NCBI GenBank assembly: GCA_025738555.1
Contig: JAOVFP010000005.1
Span: 372,001 to 436,000 of the forward strand
Source of the DNA: Cyathus striatus
Lineage: Eukaryota; Basidiomycota; Agaricomycetes; Agaricales; Nidulariaceae
Direction of reading: 5' to 3'
Length of the DNA stretch: 64,000 nucleotides
A program made the position numbers and the translations under genes. Within the stretch, counting starts at the first letter, position 1. Each line of letters opens with the position of its first letter. Positions 1 to 11,554 of the stretch are shown in pieces. The notes beneath the pieces are model-generated. The model was given only the letters and a program-made list of their open reading frames with translations. It had not been told where the DNA came from and searched no databases.

Positions 1-85
1 CTTATGTTTTTCCAGTGAAAGTTGAGTTCTTAAGTTCCATTTGAGTTATCAGTAACTAGAAAAGTTGATGGCCCCTTTAGCTGCT
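1..85. repeat. Right-end fragment of GAGTT-rich repeat family
   Basis: The first bases hold repeated GAGTT/AAGTTCC words and end in AAAAGTTGATGGCCCCTTT. The same ending (AAAAGTTGACGGCCCGTTT) closes the larger GAGTT-rich repeat near 19075, so this is probably the right end of a second copy cut by the window edge. No target duplication can be checked. Confidence 0.5.
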
Positions 86-285
86 GTGATACGCCGGTTA
101 ACGACTATCAGAAGATCCGAGTAGTCCCAACATGAAGGCATTGGGTTGGCATACAGATTGTATCTAAGAGGCTATATATACTTTCCATAGGCTTATGAGC
201 ACTATGGTGAACGCCTTTTCTCACTTAGCTCAACACTCCTACTCACCGTAGTACGCGCCTCCTCGCATGGAGTCGTGTAGCTGGA

Positions 286-576
286 CTAACTTGAAGGATG
301 ACTGAGGCCAAGGAAACTGCGAAGCCGGCGGGTGTCGAGGCAGTTTGCCCAATCTGAGTCCGTGAATCCGATAGGAGTAATAGTGTTGTCGCCGTCTAGC
401 GTAAGTTGTATATTTTGCGTTCCCTTGAAGTATTGAATGACGCGTATAGCTGCCCCTATACCGACGATGTGCTTAACGCCGCCAAGATCAGAGATAACCC
501 ACTGCGTATCATTCCCACACACCCGCTCCGCTGATCGTGGTATCCCGCCCCCGCGCCCATTTTTTCTTACACACAT
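286..576 (-). pseudogene. Ty1/Copia RNase H fragment
   Basis: The minus-strand frame contains AAIRVIQYFKGTQ and then GFTDSDWANCLDTRR. These match the connection/RNase H region of Ty1/Copia polyproteins (typically A.RVLRYLKGT and G.SDADWA...TRRS). The frame is lost after LDTRR: the expected SGY..FLG stretch is shifted and ends in a stop at 286. No integrase, reverse transcriptase or LTR is visible nearby, so this is a short decayed relic of one domain. Only roughly positions 300-460 carry the convincing similarity; the N-terminal part of the frame is probably not coding. Confidence 0.6.
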
Positions 577-1540
577 CCTACCGTGGCGTTTAATGCCCTA
601 CTATCCATCCCGTAGAGTAGTCAATCTGCTCTATCCAATTATTATCGTTATTCATTTGTTTGGAATAAAATACGTTGGTAAACAACTTCGTCGGTGCCAA
701 AATCACGTCGGTGCACGAAGTATGCTCCAGTTCTTAACATTTATTTCCCTGCCACCATTTCTACCATTGGCGCGGTATTTTTTATTTGACCATCTTCGTT
801 ATATGCTAACTAATATCATCTATTCTTGTAGATGCCCAAGAGGATCCCACCTATTCAACATCCCAAGTATGAAGAAAAGTTAGCAACCTACCAAGTAGGT
901 ATTTAATTTTGCTCCCTTTTTTAAGCTAACGTGTACATAGTGTGGAAACCATGTCATGATACTAATTGATCAAAGATACCACAGAGGTCGTAGACTTGGA
1001 CCAATATGGAGGTCAGGAACGGTGGACCAAATTATCGAACATAAAAAGAAAAAATGTAAAGTAAGTGATTCATTTCTATTACTAGTACTCGATACTTACA
1101 CATCAAATCCTATTAGTACCTTGAGTTTGTCGTCCAGACTGGAAAGCATACATATTGCTCAGTTGGCTGGGATCATATTTGTTACCCTGTGTAGTAAGTA
1201 TTTTTGTTTTATATTCTTCAAGTCCTCAACTTCCTATAGGACATGAAATCATTTTCTTTTGACTTTATACGTATTTTTGTTGCATGTACTATTATTGTAT
1301 TATACATTTTCGGCACTTCTTGACTGTATCATTAGTACTGTATTTAGTTCTTGTATGCATTGGAAAGATTCCTTATCATACCCTCGCCTTTCATTGCCTG
1401 TAGGTAGCTATCAAATGTCTCAGATTATCTTATGTAGTTCATGACTTGCCAAGTTAAACATGCAGGTGTACATGGCCTTACTTTGATGAGCAGTGTACAG
1501 GTAATTTTATGTAGGAGATAACATCGAAATCTACCATATA
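577..1540. other. No recognisable gene
   Basis: AT-rich sequence with short open frames on both strands. None shows a known motif, a consistent splice pattern or a repeat shared with the rest of the window. Confidence 0.5.
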
Positions 1541-2165
1541 ATAAACATATGGTGTCAGTTATATATTAATAAAATGTACAACAATGATAGAAGAGCTTAA
1601 ACAAAGTTCTGTAATGCCTAACGGTACAGTTGGAAATATGGCACAATGCTCAGAAGTGCGTGGGAATTATTTTCATCATAAATGCATTCTGCTATATTAT
1701 AATATATGTTGCTATGTAAATCTACTGTCAATATGTCTGTAAAATTGACCATTTCGACGACTTTCTAAGGCTTCGGAAATTACCGTTTAAATTCACACGC
1801 TCTTCCGAGTGTCGCGCCATACATCTAACTTCATTCAACTTCACCATTAGGCATTACAGAACATCACTTAAGCTCTTCTTTCATGTTTAACATTGTATAT
1901 TACATGTTAAGATATCCAATACACTGCTTTATTGCTATCAATACATTAAGCAAGATGTATAATAAACATTTTTAGGGTCAATTATCTATTAATAAAATGT
2001 ACAACAATGATATAAGAGCTTAAACGACATCCTGTAATGCTTAACGGTACAGTTGAGTGAACTTGGAATGAACAGCACAACGCTCAGACAAGCGTGGGAA
2101 TAAGGACGGAAATTTCCGAATCTTTAGAAAGTAGTTGAAACGGTCAATTTCACAGACATTTTGCA
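1540..2165. repeat. Three-copy repeat, middle copy inverted
   Basis: A module of about 150 bases occurs three times. Copies at about 1550-1690 and 1975-2155 are direct (shared ATTAATAAAATGTACAACAA, then AGAGCTTAAAC and AACGGTACAGTTG). A copy at about 1741-1905 is inverted (AGCATTACAG-like, AAGCTCTT, and a diverged CATTGTATATTACATG end). The third copy and the inverted one pair over most of their length, including the CGGAAATTTCC-like block. It could be a decayed foldback or MITE cluster; I cannot define its ends. Confidence 0.5.
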
Positions 2166-3080
2166 GTGTTACAATATATGAATGTATAGTATAAAAACAG
2201 GAGAATACATTTCTGTATAAAATATTGAGAAATGAGCCAAATCTGAGCTTATGGCAACACTTATTTACGGCAACCGAAATACGGCGCAGGTTTTTAGTAC
2301 GGTGAATTTATTAATAGCTGGAGCGTCATACATTGGAGTGTCATAGTACTGTAGTTCGGTTGCCGTAGCATTGGAGGCGCTGTAGTCTATGATTTGTCCT
2401 CTATTTTCCACATTTTCATTGTATATTTTTGTTCTCAGGTATAGATAGAAGTCTCTAAATAATATATTAACACTAAGATAGTGTAGAGCAGGCATTCTGC
2501 CTGCATGGTAAAAATGCATTTTTCATTACCATTACCTCACTCCTTACATACTGCTGTTTACCTTGTGTCGCCTACCTACATAAATGTCATACATATGCTT
2601 CGAGAAATTCAGCTTCGCATTTCCCCCCTTTTCTCTCTCTCAATGCAAGCTCACTGGATCTGAAGGTTGGACGGATGTGCCAACCACTCGCATCATTTCT
2701 TTGTCGAGAGGATACTGCCAAGCAAATATCCTCCTCCACAATAGCCTTAAATCAATCACACATGTTGTCATGTGACAATCTCTTCCACGCCCTATACTAT
2801 ATCTTGATCATGTACTGTTTCATTAAATTCCTGGCTGTATCATTAGTACTCGCTGTTTCTAATTCTTGTACACATATGAAAAAGATTGCAGTGGTAGACT
2901 TATCTGTTGACAACATCAACCCTGCCAATCCTGTACCTGATATCCAGACTTGCCACTCATGATCTCACTTAGATGCCAAATGTGACGCACCTCCCAAACC
3001 TTCACATCTTGAACAAGCAGCCGAAGATTCCAAGCGCAGTAGTGAATGACTCCAACAGGCATGTGAAACATGTAAGTCTC
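2166..3080. other. No confident gene; small hairpin near 2488
   Basis: Mostly unassigned. A short hairpin GAGCAGGCATTCTGCCTGC lies near 2488. The same word, on the other strand and with AAAATG in the loop, occurs near 28390-28412, so it may be the end of a small repeat. Confidence 0.35.
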
Positions 3081-3084
3081 TTAA

Positions 3085-3710
3085 CGAGTTATGACAGACA
3101 GGATGAAGTAGGGAATAATCTCCCACTGATTCCTTAACTGAAAAACTAGGTGTTGCATTGGCTGACATATCTGAGTCTCTTGGCATTGAGCCAGGATATT
3201 TCCAGGCAATAGTACCAGTAGAGTAGTTGAACTTGATTAACATCTATGTGATTATGCACATTGCTACTGGATGGCCGGAGCGAGTAGTAATATGTCATTG
3301 ATATGTCTGAGGCGCATCAGGTGAGTACATGTTACATGGGGATAATACTTTTTTTCTGCAGTTCGAAAAAGGGGGCTTTATTGAAACAGGCTCATTGCTT
3401 CGGACCTCAACAACATTTTTATCCCAGCTTGCAGCAAGTTATAGATAGTGCTAAACAGGAATTGAGAAATGGGATTTGTATGTACTAGTAATCAGTATTC
3501 ATCTATAACTTTTTGCTTACACAATAGCAGACCAAATTTGCACAGTCGATTGCAAGTTTATTTGCTGTCAGACATAAACGCAAACGTTCCATTTCGAATC
3601 CCACATCTCCCCCTCCAAAGAAACTGAAAGCTTCCAGTGGCAAAGAGAAGACTGAAGGAGAGGGGAGTAGGAGGGAAACAACTACGCAGGATCTCCTCAA
3701 TACGGCCGGT
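3085..3710 (+). pseudogene. Possible 5' exons upstream of the MULE gene
   Basis: Three stretches read like exons. About 3130-3225 encodes LTEKLGVALADISESLGI. About 3360-3477 follows a TTTTTTCTGCAG acceptor and encodes a Gln/His-rich segment. About 3528-3710 follows an AG and encodes a basic, Pro/Lys-rich segment with RHKRKRS and PPPKKLKAS, which look like nuclear localisation signals. They lie on the strand of the MULE gene and end before a GC-rich block at 3712-4530, after which the MULE frame opens. They may be its 5' exons separated by an intron or insertion, but I cannot join them and there is no family match. Confidence 0.3.
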
Positions 3711-3711
3711 T

Positions 3712-4530
3712 CATTACACTATAATGATATGCCCTCTTGTTACGTACCGATTCTCTTCCTGCTTAGAAGTGGTTGCGAAGACACCCGGAGGGTGTGGGAG
3801 AACTATAACGGAAACCCGAAGTAAGTACGGGTGCGGAAACGTAGAGCGGGAGTGCGGAAAGAACCGTGGCTTCAGCTTGTGTGCTGCGCCGCCTGGATAT
3901 CCCCAGGGAATGGTTCGTATTTCGAGTAAGATGATATGTAACAAAGGAAGACGTTCTAGAGTATAAGAGAAGGCTTCGCCACTACACTAGGTAGCGGGAG
4001 AGAAACCCGAAGGAAAACCCGGAGCGGGTTTCGAACTTAGAGTAGGAAGAAAGTGTACAGAGTTGATACGAATACTAAAGACTACCTATTACATCTGGAA
4101 GACTACTTATACTAAGTAGGAACCTGTAGATACGAATGTAGAAGTATTATACAAAGGACAAGTCAAAGGAGTAAGTAGGAAATGAAGTCTTGGCAAAGCG
4201 GAGTAGGGGCGCAAATGACGCGCTCAGAATGAAGAATAAGGAACTAATCTACAAAGGCCATAATGAAACGTATAAGTAGGAATGGAAGGGAGGAGTAATA
4301 GAATGATGACGCGGTGAGGCCGTCATAAGAGAAAGTACGTATCCGGGATACCCGATAGAAAACCCGACGGGTTCCGGGTACGTTCCCGGGCGGGAACGTC
4401 GGGAAGTGTAAACCCGAAGCGGGTACGTTCCGGGAACGGACCGGGTATGTTGGAAGGTCACGTGGGAACGTCGGCACGATGTATCCGGACACGGATATAA
4501 CACCTCTACCTTTTCTAACATCCGCCACCA
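3712..4530. repeat. GC-rich block with CCCG/CGGG repeats
   Basis: Unlike its AT-rich neighbours, this block is rich in short words such as AACCCGAAG, CGGGTACG and GGGAACGTC in both orientations, densest at 4350-4470. Apparent ORFs on the minus strand (4244-4528) are just this simple repeat. It separates possible 5' exons from the MULE frame and could be a nested repeat or an expanded intron. Confidence 0.45.
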
Positions 4531-4533
4531 GGT

Positions 4534-6542
4534 GTGGTTATAGCCTGCTTACAGACCTACAAAAATGAAACACAGGACGATATTGATAAGAAGAATAAAA
4601 TAATTGGCGAAGTATACGAACGGGCGGAACAAGGCATACCGAAAGGATTCGCACTCTTTGTAACACCTGAAGGTCAGTTATTGATGTATACTAAGACGTT
4701 ATTTGCTAGATACTATCTATCCTTTTGCATTAGGACATGTCCGTGGATATATTCCAAGGCCCATTGAAAGGGACATAACCGGACTACTTCCTGAGCCCAT
4801 GGAACCTATATGGTCAACTGCAACCCATGCACAGACACAAGTCAATGCTAAAGCTTCAAAGAATAACACTAACCGCCGGACTGCACATCGTACAGACGAC
4901 AACAGCAACAGCGATGACAGTGACAATAACGGTAGTGACAGTACTGGCAGTGACAGCAATGACAGTGATAGAGAGATCGACGATGACGAAGACAATGGGA
5001 AGGGCCTGAACACTAAGAGCGGTCACAAGTTCGGAGGAATCAATGAACACGAGCTCAAAAATATCACCAAAACAGTCGAACTTTGGCCCGGTGAAGACCC
5101 TAATACATGGAACACTTTTCCAGATGAGGAGTGGCATCACAGATACTCTCTGCGGTATTACGCTGATACAGGACGAATGAAGATCCAATGGGCGAATCAG
5201 TCATCTTGGGGGGTGAAAAAGAATGGAAGCCGAAGTGCAAAAAAATACAAAGGAGGCTACAGAAGTGAAAGAACTTGTCGAGGAGTCTTTACCTGTGATA
5301 ATCCCCGTTGCAAAGTTATTATTCGCGCCAGAGTCACAGTGCAGGAACGAGTTGGGCAACAGGAGCGCAAGTGTAAGCAATGTAGGAACCCGATCACCTA
5401 CATTACATGCTGCGCAAAGGCCATTACTTATGTTTATAAGACGGGCATATATTTCCATCAGCATGGTTATCATCATCACGGCAAACCGGGTGACATAGTT
5501 AGTCCCTTACCAGTGCAGCGCGACAAGCTAAGGCAGGATGTCATCAAATATCCAAACGCTAAAGCTTCGGAGCTGAAGACAGGACCGCGAGATGTAATGG
5601 GCATACCTGGGGTGCCAGTGACTGATTATTCCTCCTGCTATAACAATACCCACAGAATTGCTGTGGAAAGAAGACAGATCATTGAGTCTTTGGGGGGCCC
5701 CCCAATGACACTGGAGTTCAATCTCGAAGCATACAAAACATTTTCTAAAGCATATCCGACATTTATTGTCACTGAGGATCTTATCGACAAGAAAGTTATC
5801 TCTTTCCAATCTACTTGGATGGCTTCCTTACTCATCAGAGCTGATTTTAATCCTTCTGGGTTAAATGGTGTTATCTCAGATGCCGCGCATGGCTGGTGGA
5901 AAGACAGGTCTTCTCTCGTTATTATTTCTACACTCTATTGCACGCAAACTTTATCATGGATGCCGGTCTTGTTCACCTACAGTGACGGCGGAATGAGCCT
6001 ACACTACAAGCTTCATTTCCGGGTGTTATTTGGAAATATCTTCATTCTGTACAGAGAGAACAACGTGCAGATTACCGATCGTGCCTTCTCTGGGGTGTGT
6101 ATTTTATATGCTCTCTCTCTATAGATAACACACATTAACCATCTGTTAGGTTGTTGATTTCAGTGAGGCCCAGCGAAATGGGTATGTCGACGTGTTTGTT
6201 GAGATGGCCATTGAAATGAATGATCCTCAGGATGTTGATGAACTGACAGTCACCGCTGGGGGTCTTCTGAAAGGCTGCCAACAGCATTTCAGGAGCAGCG
6301 TGAGGCATATAAAGCATATGAAAGGAATCGCTGACGATTCCAATGGCTATAAATTCGAAATGAACGTGCTTCGTCTTCTCGATGTGCCAGCGAAAGAATT
6401 TGACCAGATTCTCGAGAAGATTTTTCTAACCTTCCTGAAGGTGAAGCCATGGCTCTCCTGGTATTTATGGCCCCACATGGCATCCATGATTTTCCAGTGT
6501 AAACAAACAATGGAGGTTACTGAATGGACATCTCTACCATCC
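4534..6542 (+). pseudogene. MULE transposase with WRKY-GCM1 zinc finger, N-terminal part
   Basis: Exon 4534-4672 joins in frame across a GTCAGT..TTAG intron to 4734-6094. A 55-base intron (6095-6149) then leads to 6150-6542. In order: a Pro-rich lead; an acidic Ser/Asp/Asn tract (about 4890-5005); a zinc module with spaced Cys (CRGVFTCDNPRC, CKQCRNP, TCCAK) ending HQHGYHHHG, the WRKY-GCM1 pattern; then a DDE core with ISDAAHGWWKD, LSWMPVLFTYSDG and, after the intron, VVDFSEAQRNGYVD. Known members are cut-and-paste Mutator-like transposases acting in the nucleus. The upstream start is not resolved. A hAT-like element interrupts the frame right after TSLPS; it resumes at 9811. The block near WYLWPHMASMIF, where a WLRPEHASM-like motif is usual, looks altered, so the final acidic residue is uncertain. 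Confidence 0.75.
6535..6542. repeat. Left target duplication of hAT-like element
   Basis: TACCATCC here matches GACCATCC at 9811-9818 in 7 of 8 bases. Both flank the inverted-repeat element and both fall at the point where the MULE reading frame is broken. Confidence 0.6.
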
Positions 6543-6660
6543 GAGGGGTGTCAGCAATTTTGATCATTGAGTAGCAGGGATATATGATTGTGGCAATCAC
6601 AGAAGCCAGGTGCTTATATGATTGTCTTTTTGTATGCATATTTGGAATTCTACTTACTTC

Positions 6661-7080
6661 AGGTGATCATAAACAATCATTAATTTGTTTTAATTGAATA
6701 TTACTATTGTATGTATGTATTAGATGATCATAAACAATTAATGACTGGTTCTAATTGATTATTACTATTGTATGTATATAATGGATGATCATAAACAATC
6801 ATTGATTTGTTTTAATTGAATACTACTATTGTATGTATCTTTTAGGTGATCATAAACAATCATTGATTTGTTTTAATTGAATATTACTATTGTATGTGTC
6901 TTTTAGGTGATCATAAACAATCATTCATCCATTCTAATTGAATATTACTATTGTATGTATATATTGAATGATCATAAACAATCATTGATTTGTTTTAATT
7001 GAATATTACTAATGTATGTATCCTTTAGGTGATCATAAGCAATCATTGGTTGATACTAATTGGATATTACTATTGTACTA
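6661..7080 (+). repeat. Tandem ~61-bp repeats, left arm
   Basis: About seven head-to-tail units, each with GTGATCATAAACAATCATT, then TTAATTGAATATTACTATTG and a TATGTAT spacer. Each unit contains the palindromes TGATCA and AATCATTGATT, which resemble protein-binding sites. Mirrored at 9275-9690. Confidence 0.85.
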
Positions 7081-7097
7081 ATGTGCTGCTGATTTCC

Positions 7098-7660
7098 TCA
7101 TGTCACATTTGTCACGCTCTTCGCGCGCGTCACATATTTCCCACGCTTCCCATGTTTCCCGCGCATCACATTGTCACATTGTTCATGCGTGTCACACATT
7201 TCCTGCCGCATCACAAACTTCCCACGCTTCCCATCATTCCTGCGCTCCAGATAATTCCCGCGCTTTACACATATTCCCGCGCTTCACACATACTCCCACG
7301 CTTCACGCATATTCACACCCATCATACTCGTCACATTCTTCGCGTGCATCACACACATTCCCATGCTTCGCATTTGTCACATTCTTCCTGCGCATCACAT
7401 TTGTCACATACATTCCGCGCTTCATATTTGTCACATATATTCGCACGCGTCACGCTTTTCACACGCGTTACATTTGTCATTTGTCACACTTTTAGCGCTC
7501 GTCACGCATGTCACATACTTACATTTGTCACACTTTGCACAACTATCATGCATTTGATGGGTGTTACTCTTTTGATTCACATTACATATTCTATGTGTGT
7601 CACTCATCATGCTCTTTGCATATGTTACATTTGTCACAATTTTCACAGCTCAGTGATGTA
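7098..7660 (+). repeat. TCAC-rich satellite, left arm
   Basis: Irregular 20-30 base units built from TTTGTCACA, TTCCCGCGC and ATATTCGCACGCGTCAC. The long open frames here (Ser/His/Cys-rich, in several frames at once) result from a stop-free repeat and are not genes. Mirrored at 8690-9255. Confidence 0.85.
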
Positions 7661-7726
7661 ATTTGACTTTTGACATTGACAACATATCTAAATTTGAAAA
7701 CTATGGTAAGTGGGTGATACTCAGCA

Positions 7727-8625
7727 TATCACCTGTCATGGTCTACTAGTCCATCATGGTTTTTGATGTATATCATATATCAAGTTTGTCAGGTTCTCAA
7801 TTTCAATTTCATTTGCTTCTGACATTTGCTCACACTTGTTGAGCCTGAAGGCACAGTAGGAAGGAAAATCATGATGTACTGAACACTTAACACCCAAGGA
7901 GAGAAGCTGGTTACATGTGTCTGATTACATGTGTCTGATTACCTGTATATCTGTATCATTGTTGAAATTGTTAGAGAACAGAAGTATACAAAAGTGCAGA
8001 GTAAATTATTAAAGCAAATGAAACAAAGATGTTCTTGTTAAATTGAAGGTTATAATATGGAATGTGACAATTAGTAAACTATGGAAGTGTAACAATAATA
8101 AGGAACTAGAATGAAACATGTAGAGTGTGTATGTAAGTCCATTGACATTTTACAATTAAGACTAGAGATATGATATGATGCCATTGAACATTTTCATATT
8201 GAACAATTTGGTGATAGACCCACACATGGACAAAAAATGTGAAAGAATGGTGAAATATGTGATTCTACATCACATCAAACTTACACATCTCAGTCATTAG
8301 ATGATCATGATTCTTGTATCACTATTGGTTATACTGATATCTTCAATACACATTATTGAGTCATATCTGCTTACTCCATATGACTACATGATAGTTTGAT
8401 TTATTCATACAGAGAGAAAATGAAAACTATCTCAACTCTTACTGATATTGTGTCACAATCAGTTTCATTTCTACACTGCCACATGTGTTCATATCTCTGA
8501 CATATGTTGTTTATACTTATACCCAGACAGCATTGCTTCATCTTTTAAACAAGCATACAATTACTGGCAGGATCAACCAGGTAACCACTCAGACAACATC
8601 AGGAAGTGGTCCATGCATATGCTAT
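7727..8625. other. Loop of the inverted-repeat element
   Basis: AT-rich, with almost no CpG, and no frame with a recognisable domain. The part at about 7850-8160 is clearly related to 63770-64000 in the second element of this family (shared AATTGAAGGT, TATGGAAGTGTA and ATAGAGTGTATGTAA-like words). It is therefore a family core and not captured host DNA. Confidence 0.6.
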
Positions 8626-9810
8626 TGCTGAGTATCACCCACTTACCATAGTTTTCAAATTTAGATATGTTGTCAATGTCAAAAGTCAAATTACATCACT
8701 GAGCTGTGAAAATTGTGACAAATGTAACATATGCAAAGAGCATGATGAGTGACACACATAGAATATGTAATGTGAATCAAAAGAGTAACACCCATCAAAT
8801 GCATGATAGTTGTGCAAAGTGTGACAAATGTAAGTATGTGACATGCGTGACGAGCGCTAAAAGTGTGACAAATGACAAATGTAACGCGTGTGAAAAGCGT
8901 GACGCGTGCGAATATATGTGACAAATATGAAGCGCGGGAATGTATGTGACAAATGTGATGCGCAGGAAGAATGTGACAAATGCGAAGCATGGGAATGTGT
9001 GTGATGCACGCGAAGAATGTGACGAGTATGATGGGTGTGAATATGCGTGAAGCGTGGGAGTATGTGTGAAGCGCGGGAATATGTGTAAAGCGCGGGAATT
9101 ATCTGGAGCGCAGGAATGATGGGAAGCGTGGGAAGTTTGTGATGCGGCAGGAAATGTGTGACACGCATGAACAATGTGACAATGTGATGCGCGGGAAACA
9201 TGGGAAGCGTGGGAAATATGTGACGCGCGCGAAGAGCGTGACAAATGTGACATGAGGGAAATCAGCAGCACATTAGTACAATAGTAATATCCAATTAGTA
9301 TCAACCAATGATTGCTTATGATCACCTAAAGGATACATACATTAGTAATATTCAATTAAAACAAATCAATGATTGTTTATGATCATTCAATATATACATA
9401 CAATAGTAATATTCAATTAGAATGGATGAATGATTGTTTATGATCACCTAAAAGACACATACAATAGTAATATTCAATTAAAACAAATCAATGATTGTTT
9501 ATGATCACCTAAAAGATACATACAATAGTAGTATTCAATTAAAACAAATCAATGATTGTTTATGATCATCCATTATATACATACAATAGTAATAATCAAT
9601 TAGAACCAGTCATTAATTGTTTATGATCATCTAATACATACATACAATAGTAATATTCAATTAAAACAAATTAATGATTGTTTATGATCACCTGAAGTAA
9701 GTAGAATTCCAAATATGCATACAAAAAGACAATCATATAAGCACCTGGCTTCTGTGATTGCCACAATCATATATCCCTGCTACTCAATGATCAAATTAGC
9801 TGACACTTAT

Positions 9811-10390
9811 GACCATCCACGACGAATGCTGAGGAAGCGCAGCACTTCAAGATGTACATGGCCCAGGGTCGAGACCACTACTTTTACGAAGGCCTTAAAT
9901 CGTTGAAGGCACTTGCAGACATGAACGAAACGACATTCAATGCTGTCATTAGTAAGTCTTTACTCTTATCTTAAGTTGGGGAAGGTACTGATATTTATTT
10001 TCACAGCTGGTGCACGTATTCGTTATGGAAAAGCTGCACCCTGGCAGACATATGATCGAAAGTCTCGCCATCCAGAAAGGAAGCCAATAAATGACTTGAC
10101 AGATGAGGAAACATGGAAGGAAAGTAAAGCGACCGAATCGCCTGAAGAGGAGTCTCCAAAGAAAACATTGGTTGAGAATAAACCGAAGAAGAAAAGAACA
10201 GAGAAGATTGTGAATGATGGTCGTCCTTACGATCCCAAAACAAAAAAATATCTAGATACCCAAGTGGGTCTAAATGAAGCTGCTAAGAATGAAGAGAAGG
10301 CTAAGCTCCTTCAAGTGACAAAAGCAGCGGATAGAGCCACAAAAAATACCACAAACAAAGTTACAACACAATGGAAGACTCGACAAGGAC
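9811..10390 (+). pseudogene. MULE transposase, C-terminal part
   Basis: The frame broken at 6542 resumes here with PSTTNAEEAQHFKMYMAQ and GRDHYFYEGLKSLKALAD, the usual continuation of basidiomycete MULE proteins. The exon ends at 9951. A GTAAGT..CACAG intron (9952-10006) leads to TGARIRYGKAAPWQTYDRKS. A long Lys/Glu-rich linker follows (KPKKKRTEK, RPYDPKTKKY). Near 10370-10390 the frame shifts by one: coding sense continues in another frame (Gln/Lys-rich, then the SWEDNSCWLD segment), while this frame runs to a stop at 10431. The shift suggests decay unless an unseen intron lies there. Confidence 0.65.
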
Positions 10391-11554
10391 CTACCTCAAA
10401 AGAAGAAAACTCAGTGCAAGATACTACCTGAAGGCATTACGAAGCCTCAAAAGAAGAAAACATATGACGATTATAGCTCCAGTATCTCTAATGGAGGGCG
10501 CGAGCCCAGTCTTTTTGCTTCCTTCTCATGGGAGGATAATTCGTGCTGGTTGGATTCCTCTTTACAGCTGTTATTTCAGGCTTTGTATCGTCGCCCCCGC
10601 AACTTCACAACTGCGGTGAGGACTATGCCACCAAACTGCCATCTGAAGGTAGTCGAAACATTATTTCATAAATACTTGGGCTATCAAGCCGAAGTCTTTA
10701 GCCAATCCTCTGTAAAGAAGCTGTCAGAGGAATGGAATACATTTTTAGCCTATCTCGCAAATAATAAGATAGGAAGTGTTAAAAAGGGCGAATTTAACAA
10801 TCTCTGGGTGAGTTGGTACGATCTATCACGTATACTTTCTTATTGGCTTCATGGTTAGGAATGGTTTTATGACGTTGTGAATGAGGCAAGCACAGAAAGT
10901 AAGTATAACGGCCACCTGTACTTTGAACAACTCGAGGTGGCCATACACATATGTTGTAAAGCTCTCGACGCAAACGAGATTACACACTTGTACATGGAAA
11001 AAACGCCGAAACGGAAAAGGGCCATTCATCTGAACATTAACGACTTTAACACATTCAAAGGAAATGCAAATACCTGGCTTCAACATCAAACCTGCTTTAA
11101 ATACGACATCCACGATGTACTTCCCTGTTACAGAACCATTGATGGCGAGCCCAAGTGCACTGGGGTTAACTTCAATATTATGAAATGGTTATCTATTCCA
11201 GTCATACTAATCATCAATGTGGATGAGGGTTGTTTTACGCCTCAAGGCAAGGACAACTTACCTTTAGTTTGGAATTTTCTGGGGGAAATTCGACCTGACG
11301 GGGGGTCCGTTACTTACGAAATGATCGGGCGTGCTTTCTATGGTGCTAACCACTTTAGAACTCGGTACATGTACAATGATGCAATTTATGACTATGATGG
11401 GATGGACAATGGTATCGCAATGGAGCTCACTGATGTGACGGCTAAGACTGCTCTGTATGGACAGCACATAAATCCTCCACCCGGCTTCTCCACAACCACA
11501 GTCATTTATAAATTGCGAGGTGGAATAAGTTCACAAGAATCATTCTTAGAGTGA
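10391..11554 (+). pseudogene. Cysteine-protease-like module of the MULE protein
   Basis: Exon 10391-10807 joins through a 51-base intron (10808-10858) to 10859-11554. The first part has SWEDNSCWLDSSLQLLFQAL, where NSCWLD resembles the Cys box of ubiquitin-type peptidases. The second has EGCFTPQGKDNLPLVWNFLG and then GANHFRTRYMYNDAIYDYDG, a plausible His/Asp box, and ends with GFSTTTVIYKLRGG. The order Cys-box, long spacer, His-box fits USP- or ULP-like papain-fold proteases, but I assign this from motif shape only. The frame ends at a TGA (11552-11554) and stays open in the same frame beyond it into the PHD segment, so the stop probably arose by C-to-T change of an Arg CGA codon. Confidence 0.5.

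Larger units (their letters stand above)
6543..9810. mobile_element. Satellite-armed inverted-repeat element, hAT-like
   Basis: A 3268-bp insertion in the MULE gene. The left arm (6543-7726) and right arm (8626-9810) are inverted copies of about 1184 bases, identical over almost their whole length by eye. The outer end reads GAGGGGTGTCAGC on the left; the right end shares GTGTCAGC but differs beyond it. With an 8-bp target duplication (7 of 8 matching) this suggests hAT, whose ends often start CAGGGGTG. Each arm holds, from outside in, a unique end of about 120 bases, seven tandem units of about 61 bases, and a TCAC-rich satellite. The loop (7727-8625) has no transposase. The element must rely on an enzyme made elsewhere, if it is mobile at all. 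Confidence 0.75.

Noticed and set aside
4717..5013. Minus-strand Ser/Leu-rich frame
   Set aside because: Antisense shadow of the acidic Ser/Asp tract of the MULE protein.
6661..7080. Regular repeats that could suggest a CRISPR array
   Set aside because: The spacers are themselves repeated, the genome is eukaryotic and no cas gene is present; these are tandem repeats of an element arm.
7029..7661. Long open frames rich in Ser, His and Cys
   Set aside because: They lie in the TCAC satellite, are open in several frames at once and mirror themselves in the other arm; this is stop-poor repeat DNA.
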